Positions 1-11,171 of a stretch of 64,000 bases of DNA are shown here, one piece after another. Origin of the DNA: Coix lacryma-jobi var. lacryma-jobi (taxonomy: Eukaryota; Streptophyta; Magnoliopsida; Poales; Poaceae); NCBI GenBank assembly GCA_009763385.1, contig CM019830.1, positions 90,534,289 to 90,598,288 on the forward strand, read 5' to 3'. Position 1 is the stretch's first letter. The number at the start of each line of letters is the position of its first letter. The notes under the pieces were generated by a model, which worked only from the letters and a program-made list of their open reading frames with translations, did no database searches and had not been told where the DNA came from. Made by a program: the position numbers and the translations under genes.

Positions 1-545
1 CAAAGTCTTATTACTAGACTGTGGGGGTATAAACCCAGGTACCCTCACGGGTAGACTTGGGCTGCTTCATGAAAGCCGGCCCAACTCGCTGTGAAGGTTT
101 GTGGCATCAAGACCCAGCTGGTTGGTCAGGCGGCCCAGTTGGTCGGATGATGGCATGGAGACCTTCTCAGAATTGGATAGCAAGGAAGCGTAGTCGGTTA
201 GGAAAGATATTGTGTCCTCCATGATATGGAATTGTAATCGACTAGGTTTCCTTATCGTAATGTGAGATCCGATCTTCTAGGATCTGTAACCCTGCTCCCC
301 GCGGCTACATAAGGCGAGCAGGGACCCCCCCTCTAAAAAACACATTCATCAATATACAGAGTAGACAGCTCGACGCAGGACGTAGGGTATTACGCTAAAC
401 TCGGCGGCCCGAACCTGGATAAACCCTGGTGTTCATCTAGTTTCGTTCCTGTGTCATGTCCGGATCGTCATTCCACGCGCCTTCCCCGCTAATCTACCAC
501 CTTGGGCATACCCCTAGGTGGGATATCGACCATATTTCGTCGATA
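1..545 (+). repeat. T 5' LTR (start may lie left of the window)
   Basis: Aligns along its whole length with 61056-61599. It ends TCGTCGATA where the 3' copy ends TCGTCGACA, so the terminal CA has mutated to TA. A primer-binding site follows at once. Similarity already runs from base 1, so the true LTR start is not defined. Confidence 0.85.
306..313 (+). promoter_or_regulatory. T 5' LTR TATA box, mutated
   Basis: Reads TACATAAG, between GC-rich CCCGCGGC and a GAGCAGGGAC segment. The 3' LTR has TATATAAG at the same place (61362-61369), so the copy that would drive T carries a T-to-C change in its core promoter. Confidence 0.6.
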
Positions 546-547
546 GC

Positions 548-564
548 TGGCGCCCACCGTGGGG
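548..564 (+). promoter_or_regulatory. T primer-binding site
   Basis: TGGCGCCCACCGTGGGG lies 2 bases after the 5' LTR end. It starts with the TGG expected opposite a tRNA CCA 3' end. Near-identical sites are common in grass gypsy elements; the tRNA is not assigned here. Confidence 0.7.
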
Positions 565-582
565 AGTGTGCGTGCGGACGTC

Positions 583-3021
583 ATGACGACTCGGATAGTT
601 TCCTTCCCGGCTTCCATGGATCTTCCGGCGGGCTTGGCGTTAACCGTCGGGCCTTTTTCGTGGGTCACCGGAGGTGACCTAGTCGTCGGAAGCATGGAGA
701 CACCCCAAGCATCTCAACTGCCGGGGGCGTCGACGTCGATATTGGTTTCGAAGTCGAAGCCCCCGACCGAAATGGCGCTTCCTCGCTACCAGGGGCGGCA
801 CATCGACAACTCCGACCTTATCGAATCTATCGATCAGGTCACGACAGGTATTGCCAAAACTCTTGCTTTGGCAGATTCAAACGGAGATCATTCTGACGAA
901 CAAGGGTGGCAACAACCTCGGCGACCGGTTCGTACCAGGGATCATGCACAACTACAAACCGGTCTGGTCATCAGTTCCACCCCTGCGGGTCGTTTGGCCC
1001 TGTTCTGCCCTCCTCGGAAGCCCAAGCCGAGTAGGGCAAAGCAAAGCTTTTTTGCTCCTATTTTTCCTCATGGATTGGCAAATTCGGCCTCGGCATATGG
1101 GGAGCAAGTCACGAAAATCTTCCAGGAAAATACAAAGAACCGGTGTACTCCGGAAAAGCAGTCGTCCAATCTCAAGCAATAAAGTCCCAATGCTTGCATG
1201 GCGGTTTTAACTTCTGTTGCAACTACCGTTTCTGCATCAAGTACGGGGTCAACCAGATCCAACTCACCAGATCGGTCGCCGGATTATCCCCCGGGTTTCG
1301 GGCCCCTCCCGCGTTATGGGGGCTCAATGTTCGCTATAAGCCATGATGAGCCGACAGAAGATGGGGAAACAGATGAGGCCAAAGCCCAGCGTTTAGCCAG
1401 AAATGCTGACAGAGCTACTCGGAGAGCAGTTGAGGCTAACGGTGGACAACGCATACAACGCAATTTATACGATGCATTCGATATGTGTGACAACCATCAG
1501 GTCCATAGAACGCCCCAAGACAATCTTGCCATGGCGACGAACCTGGTCGAGAATCTCCCGGTGACACCCCAACTTGAGCAGCTTGGAGCATATTTAAAGG
1601 CGTCTCTGGTACAAGTCCAAGACCAGGTGGCGGGACCATCCCATGCCGCCCCCACCGGATCTAGAAGAAGTCATAGGGACCCGGACCCTCGCCCGGAGTC
1701 TAGCAATAATCAGGATCACCACAACAACCGCAATAGCCGTAGAGGCGGCCAAGGCAGCGGAGCCGACCAGCGTGCCGGGAATAACCCAAGTGCTGGGCCA
1801 CGAGACCTACGCGACCACATTACTGAAAGATCCGATCTATGCAACTACATCGAGGACTCCAAGGACACGAGGCTCCGTCAAGAGATGGAAAGACGTAACA
1901 AATGGGATCGTGAGCACGGCCTCCTATATCAAACCCTCACAGGTCCAAGGCAGTTTACGAAAAGGCTCCGATCCGTCATCTGGCCAAGAGGTTTCAAGAT
2001 CCATGACCTGAGGTCGTACGACGGAAAGACGGACCCTCGTCAATGGATCATGCTACATGAAACTGCAGTACGGGCAGCCGGAGGAGGAGGAGATGTCATG
2101 GCCAACTATTTGCTCATGGTCCTTAATCAAGCTGCAAGCCAGTGGCTCCAGAGCCTCCCTTCCGACTCCATCGATAGCTAGTCCGACCTAAAAAAGGCAT
2201 TCATATCTAACTTCAAAGCTACTTGTCGGCAGCCTGCCAGCAAATACGACCTAGAGCGCATCAAGGACCGCCCTGGCGAACTTTTACGAGAATACATCCG
2301 TCGTTTCTCTGATGCTTGAATTCGAGTAGCTAACGTTACGGATGACGAATCTATTTCGGCTTTCATAAGAGGACTACACCATCATGAAGGACTGAGGAAT
2401 AAGCTAATGCGCAAAGAACCAAGAATGGTCGAAGAGCTACTTAATATAGCCCAGAGCTGGGCTCGGGCGGAAGAATATAATACACAGCTTGCGGACGATC
2501 GCCGAGACCAGAGGCCTCGACACGATGATCGCCAACGAAACGATCGCCGCAGTGACCGGCGCGACGAAGCCTACGATGATCGCCGAGAAGGGTTTAGGGA
2601 TAACCGCCGCCCTAACCGAAGGTACGATGGCCGAGATGAAAGAAGAAGACAACCCAACCCTGGTCGAGTACCAGGTAATGAGGTCAGAAATACCAAGGCC
2701 AGAGGCAAGCGCAATTACGACTCAGCTTATTTCAAGATCCTGAAGCAAGATTGTCTGGCACACCCTGGTGTAGGACACACGATGGAGGAATGCAGGGGGT
2801 TTAAAGCCATATTCCGCAATGGCTCAAAGAAACAGCGCCCCGATACTGAAGACGGACCTCCGAGGCATCGCGAAGGAAAAAGTCCTCAAGAAGATGATGA
2901 GGACGACCGGGACCCAGGAAGGAACTCGAAGCACAGAGGCTTTAGACAAGCCGAAAAATCCGTACGAACCATATTCGGTGGAAAGGCGATCCTAGCCGAA
3001 ACAAAAGAGTTCGCAAGCTAA
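583..3021 (+). pseudogene. gag: T gag (capsid/nucleocapsid), three in-frame stops
   Basis: One reading frame runs from the ATG at 583 (open from 559) to the stop at 3019, broken by TAA at 1180, TAG at 2179 and TGA at 2317. Gag forms the cytoplasmic particle that packages element RNA. The retrotransposon gag core is recognisable around 1990-2400, with W-LQSLP followed by a segment ending in REYIRRFSD. A highly charged Arg/Asp repeat region (about 2490-2650) follows, then a knuckle-like C-H-H-C motif (CLAHPGVGHTMEEC) near 2755-2795. The stop at 2179 replaces the Trp expected in the core and TGA at 2317 replaces an Arg codon; both fit C-to-T type changes. Pol continues in another frame from about 3000, probably after a one-base indel, because related polyproteins are continuous here. 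Identification is firm; exact start is uncertain. Confidence 0.8.
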
Positions 3022-5121
3022 TTGAGCGCGCAGTCTACTCCGTCGACTGAGTTGACGAGAGGATATCAGACCCCAACTACCTAGCCTGGTCACACCAAGA
3101 AATCTCGTTCAGCAGAGCTGATCAGTGGGCCAAGGTCCCCAAACCTGGTCGATTTCCGCTTGTCGTTGACCTGACTATCGACGGAGTACGATTCGAAAGA
3201 GTGTTAATCGATGGTGGCAGCGCCCTCGATATATTATTCAAACACACGCTACCAGAGCTCGGCATCAGGATAAGCGACCTGGAGCCTTATGACGCCCCTT
3301 TTGGGGGGATCCTCCCATCCCAGGCTTCCCAGCCTTTGGGTCAGATCACTCTACCAGTTCAGTTTGGCACGAAGGAGCGCTACCGCATCTGCTACATCAA
3401 TTTTCTCATGGCAGACTTTGAAGGGTCTTATCATGCATTATTAGGCCATCCGGCCCTGACCAAATTCATGGCGGTTCCGCATTACACATACCTTGTGCTG
3501 AAAATGCCTTCTGAGAACGGCGTTTTAAGCATAAGGGGAGGCATCTCTACGGCTTACGAATGCGAGAAGGAGAGCTTTGCAACTGCCCAAGCTCACGACC
3601 TCTCAATCTGCATGGAGGAAACGCGCGTAGACGCAGTGAATGTGGCTCCAGAAGTGCAGACTATCCCAGTCAAGGAAGCTAAGTGCGCGGCAACTAGAAG
3701 TAAGGATTTCAAGGAGGTGGAGCTGGTCGAAGGAGATCCAAGCAAGACGGCGCGTATTGGTGTCGACCTCGACCCCAAATAGGAAAGCGCGCTTGTCAGC
3801 TTCCTGAGGGAGAACGTAAGCGTTTTCGCGTGGAAACCCGCGGACATGCCCGGTGTACCCCGGGAGCTGGTCGAGCACTCCTTGGATGTTTTGAAGACCG
3901 CCAAGCCAATCAAGCAGAAGCTACGACGGTTCGCTGCCGGATTTATAAAAGAAATGTATCATCCGGAGTGGCTAGCTAACCCGGTTTTAGTTCAAAAGAA
4001 GAATAAAGAATGGAGAATGTGCGTTGATTATACCGATCTTAACAAACACTGCCCTAAAGACTCCTTTGCCTTACCCCGAATCGATGAACTCGTTGACTCC
4101 ACAGCTGGGTGCGAGCTCCTGTCCTTCCTAGATTGCTATTCCGGCTATCACCAAATCTCTCTGAGAGAAAAAGACCAGGCCAAAATGTCATTTATTACCC
4201 CTTTCGGAACATATTGTTACACAACGATGTCTTTCGGCCTCAAAAATGCAGGGGCCACGTACCAAAGGGCGATACAAAAATGCTTAGATGAGGAAATTCG
4301 AGCCGAGCTCATAGCAGCTTACGTCGACGATATCGTTGTAAAAACAAAGCTGGCTCCTACATTAGTAGACGATCTGCACGCAACTTTCGCAGCCCTAAAT
4401 AAATTCTGGTGGAAGCTCAATCCTAAAAATGTACCTTCGGGGTCCCGTCCGACATCCTACTAGGTAACATAGTAAGCAAAGACGGCCTGAGGCCTAACCC
4501 GAAAAAATCCAGGAGGTTTTGAAAATGAAGCCTCCAAAAAATATAAAAGACGTCCAGAAGCTGACTAGATGCATGGCTGCTCTAAGTCGTGACATCTCGC
4601 GCCTCAGAGAAAAAGGCCTTCCGTTTTTCAGGCTACTCAAAGCTTCCGAGAAGTTCGAGTGGTCAGAAGAAGCCGATGCCGCATTTCAAGAGCTCAAGCA
4701 GCTTCTCACAACACCACCTTTGCTAGCCGCACCAAGGGATGGTGAAACCTTGCTCATTTATATAGCGGCTACCGACCGGGTAGTAAGCACAGTCGTGGTC
4801 ATGGAACGAGAAGAAGAAGGGCAAGTGTACAAGGTGCAACGTCCGGTCTATTACATCAGTGAAGTACTCAACGATTCAAAGTCAAGGTATCCCCAGGTGC
4901 AAAAGATGTTATACGCAATATTAATTACGTCCCGCAAACTGTGGCATTATTTTGATTATTTCTCTATCACGGTGGTTACTGAGTACCCACTGGGAGATAT
5001 TTTGCGCAACAAGGATGCCAATGGTCATATAAAAAAATGGGCTCTGGAATTAGGCCCCTTTTCCCTTGAGTTCCGCAGTCGTACTTCCATTAAATCTCAG
5101 GCGCTCGTTGACTTTATCGTC
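3000..5121 (+). pseudogene. pol: T pol, first part: protease, reverse transcriptase, RNase H
   Basis: The aspartic protease shows LIDGGSALD near 3203. RT spans about 3850-4440 with WRMCVDYTDLN, LSFLDCYSGYHQI and the catalytic YVDD at about 4320. RNase H lies at about 4640-5110. Together these copy element RNA into cDNA in the particle. Damage includes a TGA near 3048, a TAG at 3778 between protease and RT, an apparent in-frame loss of roughly 15 codons before AAGFIKEMYHPEW near 3935, and two frameshifts close together (about 4430 and 4500) just after the RT palm. The frame is cut at 5121 by element A and resumes at 19795 with EWTDM. The archaeal RNase H and integrase lie in later pieces. Confidence 0.88.
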
Positions 5122-5559
5122 TGTGAGCATCTAGGCCCCCAGTGGGTTTCGATGATTGGATGACAACGGTAAATTACTATGACTAACGTGTGTTTTGCAG
5201 AAACAGTTGAGTTAGGTCACGATAATGATGATCGTAAGGACACTATGGTATTCATGTCCCCTTATTGATGGAATTCGTTCGGTTTTCAAAGGAAGGACGA
5301 CGAAGATGGTGATAGGCTCGTTCTAAGTGTCATTTGGTGTTGAAGGACACTTAGAGTAGCATAGGTCTTTGTTTTATCTTTGGCCGTACTATTAAGAGGG
5401 GTTTGAATGGGTAGCTTGACCTAGGTGAGACTTTTGAGTTAGGTGTGGTGCACACTTGTTAACCAAAGCCCTAGATAGCTTAGAAAGGTCCCTAAGATCA
5501 TAAGGAAGAAAGTTCATGAAGGGAGCGTCGCAAACAAAAGTCATTTTGGACTTCCATTT

Positions 5560-5870
5560 GCGACTGGACGCTCGAACTCTAGTGACCAGACGCTGGGGCA
5601 TGCGTCCGGTCAGTAGTGTTGGCTGAGGGGTCGGTCTGGTTGCGACTGGACTCTCCCTTAGCAATCGATCGAACGCACCAGGACGGTGAGTCCGGTCGCG
5701 TCCAGAGAGGTTCCAGAGAGGAATAATGTTGACCGGACGCGTCGGGTCAGTGGTGATCGGACGCATGGATGCGTCCCGTCAGTGTTTCGTACAGGTGTCA
5801 GGCTAGACGTCACGTAGCCATTGGGCACTGACCGGACGCGTCCGATCACCCCGACAGTGCGTCCGGTCAG
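5560..5870 (+). repeat. CpG palindrome cluster in A 5' LTR
   Basis: Repeated GACCGGACGC and its complement GCGTCCGGTC, sometimes fused as GACCGGACGCGTC, directly upstream of the TATA position. The same cluster is at 18700-19015 in the 3' LTR. Confidence 0.75.
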
Positions 5871-5920
5871 TGTATAAACTGGCTGGACTTACCCCTTCGT
5901 GCATGATTTGAGTTGGGGGG

Positions 5921-5928
5921 TACAAATA
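5921..5928 (+). promoter_or_regulatory. A 5' LTR TATA box, mutated
   Basis: TACAAATA, embedded in GGGGGG...TGCCTCCCC. The 3' LTR has TATAAATA at the matching place (19063-19070). Confidence 0.6.
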
Positions 5929-6647
5929 TGCCTCCCCCTCATTCATGCTATCACTCTTGCTCATTTGAAAGGTTGCCAACCACATTGTGATTGCAAGTGA
6001 GTGCAAGAGGCCTAGTGAGGTTGAGAGATTTGATAATTGAGTGATCAAACACCTCATTAGTGAATAGAGAGTAGCAAGTGTGCATCCACCCATGTCATTA
6101 GCCTTGCGTTGGTCAAGTGAGAGTTCTTGCTTGTTACTCTTGGTGATCGGCATCACCTAGACGGCTTGGTGACGATCGGAGAGCTTGGTGATCATCCAGA
6201 GGCATTGTGGATGACCCAAACCATGTTGTGACCGGTAGTGAGCGATTCACCGGGCCAGAGTGGCAAAGAATCAGCTCGTAGTGAGCACTTGATCCTTGCG
6301 TGGATCAAGGGGGAGCAATACCCTTGCGTGGGTGCTCCAACAAGGACTAGGGGGGTGTGCCGACACCTCTATACCTCGGCAAAAAGATCGTTGTGTCATC
6401 TCTACTCTCATTACTTCGCATTTACATTTGAGCAATTCAATTCCGCATTTACTTGTTGTTCTTTCATGAATTGAATTGCCATGCTAGAGTAGAATTGGTT
6501 TAGCGATAGTCTTTTTGTGCTGTTGATTCTTGTCAAACACACTTCTAGGCACTAGGGGGTTAATTGGGCTTGATAGGTCTTAATTCTTGCAAAAGTTTTA
6601 GAAAAGCCCAATTCACCCCCCCTCTTGGGCATCTTGATCCTTTCAAT

Positions 6648-6659
6648 TGGTATCGGAGC
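6648..6659 (+). promoter_or_regulatory. A primer-binding site (initiator Met tRNA type)
   Basis: TGGTATCGGAGC starts 2 bases after the LTR end. It differs by one base from the TGGTATCAGAGC site used by most plant copia elements. Confidence 0.85.
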
Positions 6660-6698
6660 CTCGTGCTCTCGATTTAGGCTTAACCGCCTAGAGTTAAG

Positions 6699-9094
6699 AT
6701 GTCCGGGGGTGATGGACCACTGCCCATGTTCGAGGGAGATGACTTTCCATATTGGAAAATCCGTATGGAGTCATACCCTGAAGCAGTAGATGTTAAATGC
6801 CGCCAAGCCGCTATCACCGGCTTTCCCAAGCTTAAGGAGGGTACAAGCTTAACCCCTCATGAGGAAGAAAATGAGAAGTGGAATGCAAAGGCCAAAAACA
6901 TCATCTTTAGAGGCATTTGCAAAGATGTGTTTAACCGCGTCCGGAACCACAAGAATGCCCATGAGCTATGGGATAACATTTGTGAGCTCCATGAGGGAAC
7001 CAAGAGTGAGCGTGAGGAGCGTTATCATTTGGTCATGCAAAAGTTAAATTCTTTCGAAATGCTTGCTCATGAAAATGCCAATGAAATGTACTCACGCTTG
7101 AATGTTCTTGTAGAGGAGCTTAATGGTCTTGGCCTCACACAAATGCAACCATCCAATGTTGTGAGGAAGATTCTATGTGTCCTTCCCATTGACAAGTATG
7201 GACACATTGTGACGGTGCTACATCAAGGTGATCTTTCCACATCCACACCAACACAAGTCTTGGGAAAGACCAATGCTCATGACATGTACATGCACATCAC
7301 ACCAAGTGGTGGCTCTTCCACCGACAAGAAGAAGGACTTGGCCTTCAAAGCAAGCCATGATAAGAAGGGCATGTCCAAGTCTATTGAAGTGCATCATGAG
7401 AGCACAAGTGATGATGAAGATGATTCAACATTGCTCTCATGGAGAGGAAGACCACCAAGATGTTGAAGAAGCTTCATAAGAATGGAGTCAACTTTGACTC
7501 AAGAAAGAAGAAGTTCTTCACAAGTAGCAAGAGAAGGCCAATCTCCAAAATGGATTGCTACAATTGCGGTGATCTTGGCCATATTGCTCATCAATGCCCC
7601 AAGCCCAAGAAAGAAAGCTACAAGAACAAGAACAAAGGCAAGAAAGATGACTCATCTAGAGAAGATGAGAGAAAGAATGAGAAGCCCTACAAGAAGGATG
7701 ACAAGAAGAAGAAGCAATACCACAAGAAAGGTGGCAAGACCTACATTGTTGGTGATTGGCTCACCGACATTGACTCCTCCGGTGGCTCATCAAATGAAGA
7801 TAGTGATGATGAGAAGGAGAAGGTGGCCGCTCTAGTGATTGGGACTTCTACTCCACCACCTCCACCATCGCCATCATCCACTACACACCTATGCCTCATG
7901 GCAAATGGTGATCGGAAGGTACAAAGTGATGATGACTCTAGTGATGATGAGAGTGATGGAGAGTTCAAAACTCCCACTTATGATGAACTTGTTGAATTGC
8001 TAAACAACTACACTAAAATCATAAGGAGGACTAGAGCTAAAAATCATAGGCTTGTTCATGACAATGAAGCTCTTGTTGAAAAATATGAGAATGCTATGCA
8101 TGCTAGTGATGAGTTGAAAAATGAACTTGCTACTATGTCATCTTCCATCAAGGAGCTCAAGTCCTCTAACAAGGAGCTCAAAGCTAAATATGAAAAACTT
8201 GATAAGATGCATAGTGATCTTACTACTAGTCATGCTTTGCTCAAAGAACAATACACTCAAGTGAAAGTTGATTATGATACCCTCACCGTTGCTTATGATA
8301 TGCTTTCACATGAGACACTTGATGCTCCTAACCTTGTTGTTAAGTGTGATATAGCTACATCTTGTGAGGACTTGGTTAGTGAGCATGATGAGCAAAAGGC
8401 TAGTAGCAAGGGCAAGAAAGTGGTGGTGGCCGATCACTTTGATGACTATGTCAAGATCAAGAATGAGAATGCAAAGCTCAAGATTGATCTAGAAAAGCTT
8501 ACCACCACCAAGCAAGTTGTCATTGAAACTCATGATGATGATTATAGCATGACACTTGAGCTAGACATGCTAAAAGAAGAGAACAAGAGATTGAAGATGG
8601 AAAGGGACTACAAAATGACACCATCTCAATTGGAACTCCAACAAGAGAATGACAAGCTCAAGAAGGAGAAAGAGCACCTCACCACCGGATTGAGGAACTT
8701 CACCAAGGGTCAATGTTTTCAAAGTGAGCTTCTCATGAACACCGTTATGAAGACAAATAGAAATGGTATTGGCTTTCTTGAAGAGAAGATGAAGCAACGC
8801 AAGAGCATCACAAAGCCAAAGAAGAATAAGATTGGGAGATGCTATGAGTGTGGAAAGGAAGGACACTTTGCTCATGATTGTGAAGAGCCTAAACCCACAC
8901 CCTTGCCCAAGCATGCTAGGCCCTTTGCTTTCAATGCTCACTACATGCTTAGACAAGATTCTAGTGGCAAAGTGAAAGTTATGTTTATGGGGCCACCTAA
9001 CAAGAATAGGCCAAGGCAAATATGGGTTGCAAAGTCACTAGTTGAGAAGGTTAAGGGACCTCAACAAGTTTGGGTCCTGAAAGCTCAAGCTTGA
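6699..9094 (+). pseudogene. gag: A gag, one frameshift
   Basis: The ATG at 6699 opens MSGGDGPLPMFEGDDFPYW, a typical copia Gag N-terminus (UBN2-type). The frame shifts by one base near 7437, after an acidic stretch ending DDEDDSTL, and continues to TGA at 9092. After the shift come a CCHC knuckle (CYNCGDLGHIAHQC, near 7556), a Lys-rich basic region, an acidic/Pro-rich segment, a long coiled coil (about 7990-8700) and a second CCHC knuckle (CYECGKEGHFAHDC, near 8839). Total about 800 residues, large for copia and normal for Sireviruses. The coiled coil probably mediates Gag assembly (inference). The stop is followed 8-10 bases later by TGTGTAGGTGAAC, where pol opens in another frame. Apart from the shift the protein is intact. 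Confidence 0.88.
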
Positions 9095-9110
9095 TTTCTT
9101 ATGTGTGTAG

Positions 9111-11171
9111 GTGAACTACAAGACCGGTGGATCTCATTGGGTAATTGATAGTGGTTGCACTCAACATATGACCGACGATCCCCGGATGTTCACCTCACTA
9201 GAAGAGAATGTCGATGACCAAGAAAAGATAACATTTGGTGACAATTCAAAGGGCAATGTAAAAGGATTGGGCAAAGTGGCTATATCAAATGACCATACCA
9301 TCTCCAATGTGCTTCTAGTTGCATCATTGAGCTTCAACTAGCTATCCGTTGGGCAACTTTGTGATCTTGGCTTTCAATGTTTGTTCAGCGACAAAGAAGT
9401 GGTTGTGACCAAGAAGGATGATGCACAAGTGATCTTCCAAGGCTTTAGATACAACAATCTCTATCTAGTGGATTTCTCCTCCGAAGATGCCAACTTGAAG
9501 ACATGTTTGTTCACTAAGCAATCTCTTGGTTGGCTATGGCATAGAAGATTGGCTCATGTGGGAATGAATACTCTCAATAAGCTATTGAAGAAGGATTTGG
9601 TTAGAGGCTTGAAGGATGTCAAATTTGAGAAGGACAAATTGTGTAGTGCATGTCAAGCCGGCAAGCAAGTTGCAAATACTCATCCAACCAAAGCCTTCGT
9701 GTCAACATTAAGAGAGTTGGAGCTACTTCATATGGATCTATTTGGGCCAACAACATATGCTAGCTTGGGTGGAAATCTCTATTGCCTAGTGATTGTTGAT
9801 GACTATTCGAGATACACTTGGGTATTCTTTCTTCATGACAAATCCGAAGCAACCCCTTCATTCAAGAAGTTTGCCAAGAGAGCCCAAAATGACTTTGATG
9901 TGAAGATCAAGAAGATTAGAAGCGACAATGGAAAGGAATTTGACAACACCCACATTGAAGAATATTGTGATGAAGTTGGGATCAAGCATGAAGTCTCCGC
10001 AACCTACACACCACAACAAAATGGGGTAGTTGAGAGGAAGAACCGGACTCTAATCACCCTAGCAAGGACAATGCTAGATGAGTACTCTACACCGGAAAGA
10101 TTTTGGGTGGAAGCAATCAACACCGCTTGCTATGCATCAAATCGGTTGTTCCCCCATCATCTCCTTGGCAAGACCCCCTATGAGCTACTCAACAACAAGA
10201 AGCCGAATGTATATTTCTTTAGAGTGTTCGGGTGCAAATGCTACATCTACAAGAAGCGCCAACACCTAGGGAAGTTCCAACGCCGATGTGATATTGGTTT
10301 TCTTGTTGGTTACTCATTGAAGTCCAAAGCATATCGAGTATTCAACCATGCCACCGGGATGGTAGAAGAAACATATGATGTGGAATTCGATGAATCTAAT
10401 GGCTTTCAAGGAGAGCATGAGAATCTTGATGATGTAGGTGATGAACCATTGAGGGAAGCAATGAAGAACATGCTGGTTGGAGCAATCAAGCCTAAAGATG
10501 ATGATGATGAACTGCAAGTCCTTGACAAGTCATCCTCATCCAATGTACCACATGATGATGACAAAGATGGGAGAGATCCAAATGAAGACACTCATATCTC
10601 CCATGATCAAATGGTGGTACAAGCTCAAGATGTTGGTGCTCCACAAGCGGCTCCTCAAGTGGTTGATCGAAGGACTACTCCTCTACTACAAGCTCATCCT
10701 CAAGATCTCATCATAGGGAGTCCAACAAGGGGTGTAATGACTCGCTCTCAAAAACTTGCTTTATTTATGGAACATCACTCCTTTGTTTCTCTTGTTGAGC
10801 CTACCATTGTAGATGAAGCTCTAGGTGATCCGGATTGGGTGAATGCCATGCATGAAGAACTAAACAACTTCACCCGCAACCAAGTTTGGACACTTGAAGA
10901 GCGACCTAAAGGCGCAAGAGTCATTGGAACCAAATGGGTGTTTAGGAACAAGCAAGATGCTCAAGGCAAGGTTGTTAGAAACAAGGCAAGGCTAGTGGCA
11001 AAGGGGTTCTCTCAAGTTGAAGGTTTGGATTTTGGAGAGACCTTTGCACCGGTTGCAAGACTCGAAGCCATTCGTATCCTCCTTGCATATGCATCACATC
11101 ATGACATTAAATTATATCAAATGGATGTGAAGAGTGCATTTTTAAATGGCTTCATAAATGAACTAGTCTAT
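9111..11171 (+). pseudogene. pol: A pol, first part: protease, integrase, start of RT
   Basis: No ATG; the frame opens after the TAG at 9108. The protease has WVIDSGCTQHMT near 9140. A TAG at 9339 breaks the LSFN-LSVGQL segment between protease and integrase. The pre-integrase zinc domain (LWHRRLAHVGMN ... CSACQAGK) is near 9530-9670. The integrase core shows LLHMDLFGP, VDDYSRYTW, IRSDNGKEF and PQQNGVVERKNRTL (catalytic D, D, E). An acidic linker follows, then RT starts with DPDWVNAMHEEL near 10830 and runs through QMDVKSAFLNGF. The frame stops at 11171 where S1 enters between LVY and VDQPPGF. Removing S1 and one TSD restores the frame, so the break is due to S1 alone. Confidence 0.9.

Larger units (their letters stand above)
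5122..6645 (+). repeat. A 5' LTR
   Basis: 1524 bp, TG...CA. Bases 5547-6645 align with 18689-19789 in the 3' LTR; the first 425 bp have no counterpart there. It carries a cluster of CCGGACGC/GCGTCCGG motifs at about 5560-5870. Ends in GATCCTTTCA followed by the PBS. Confidence 0.9.
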
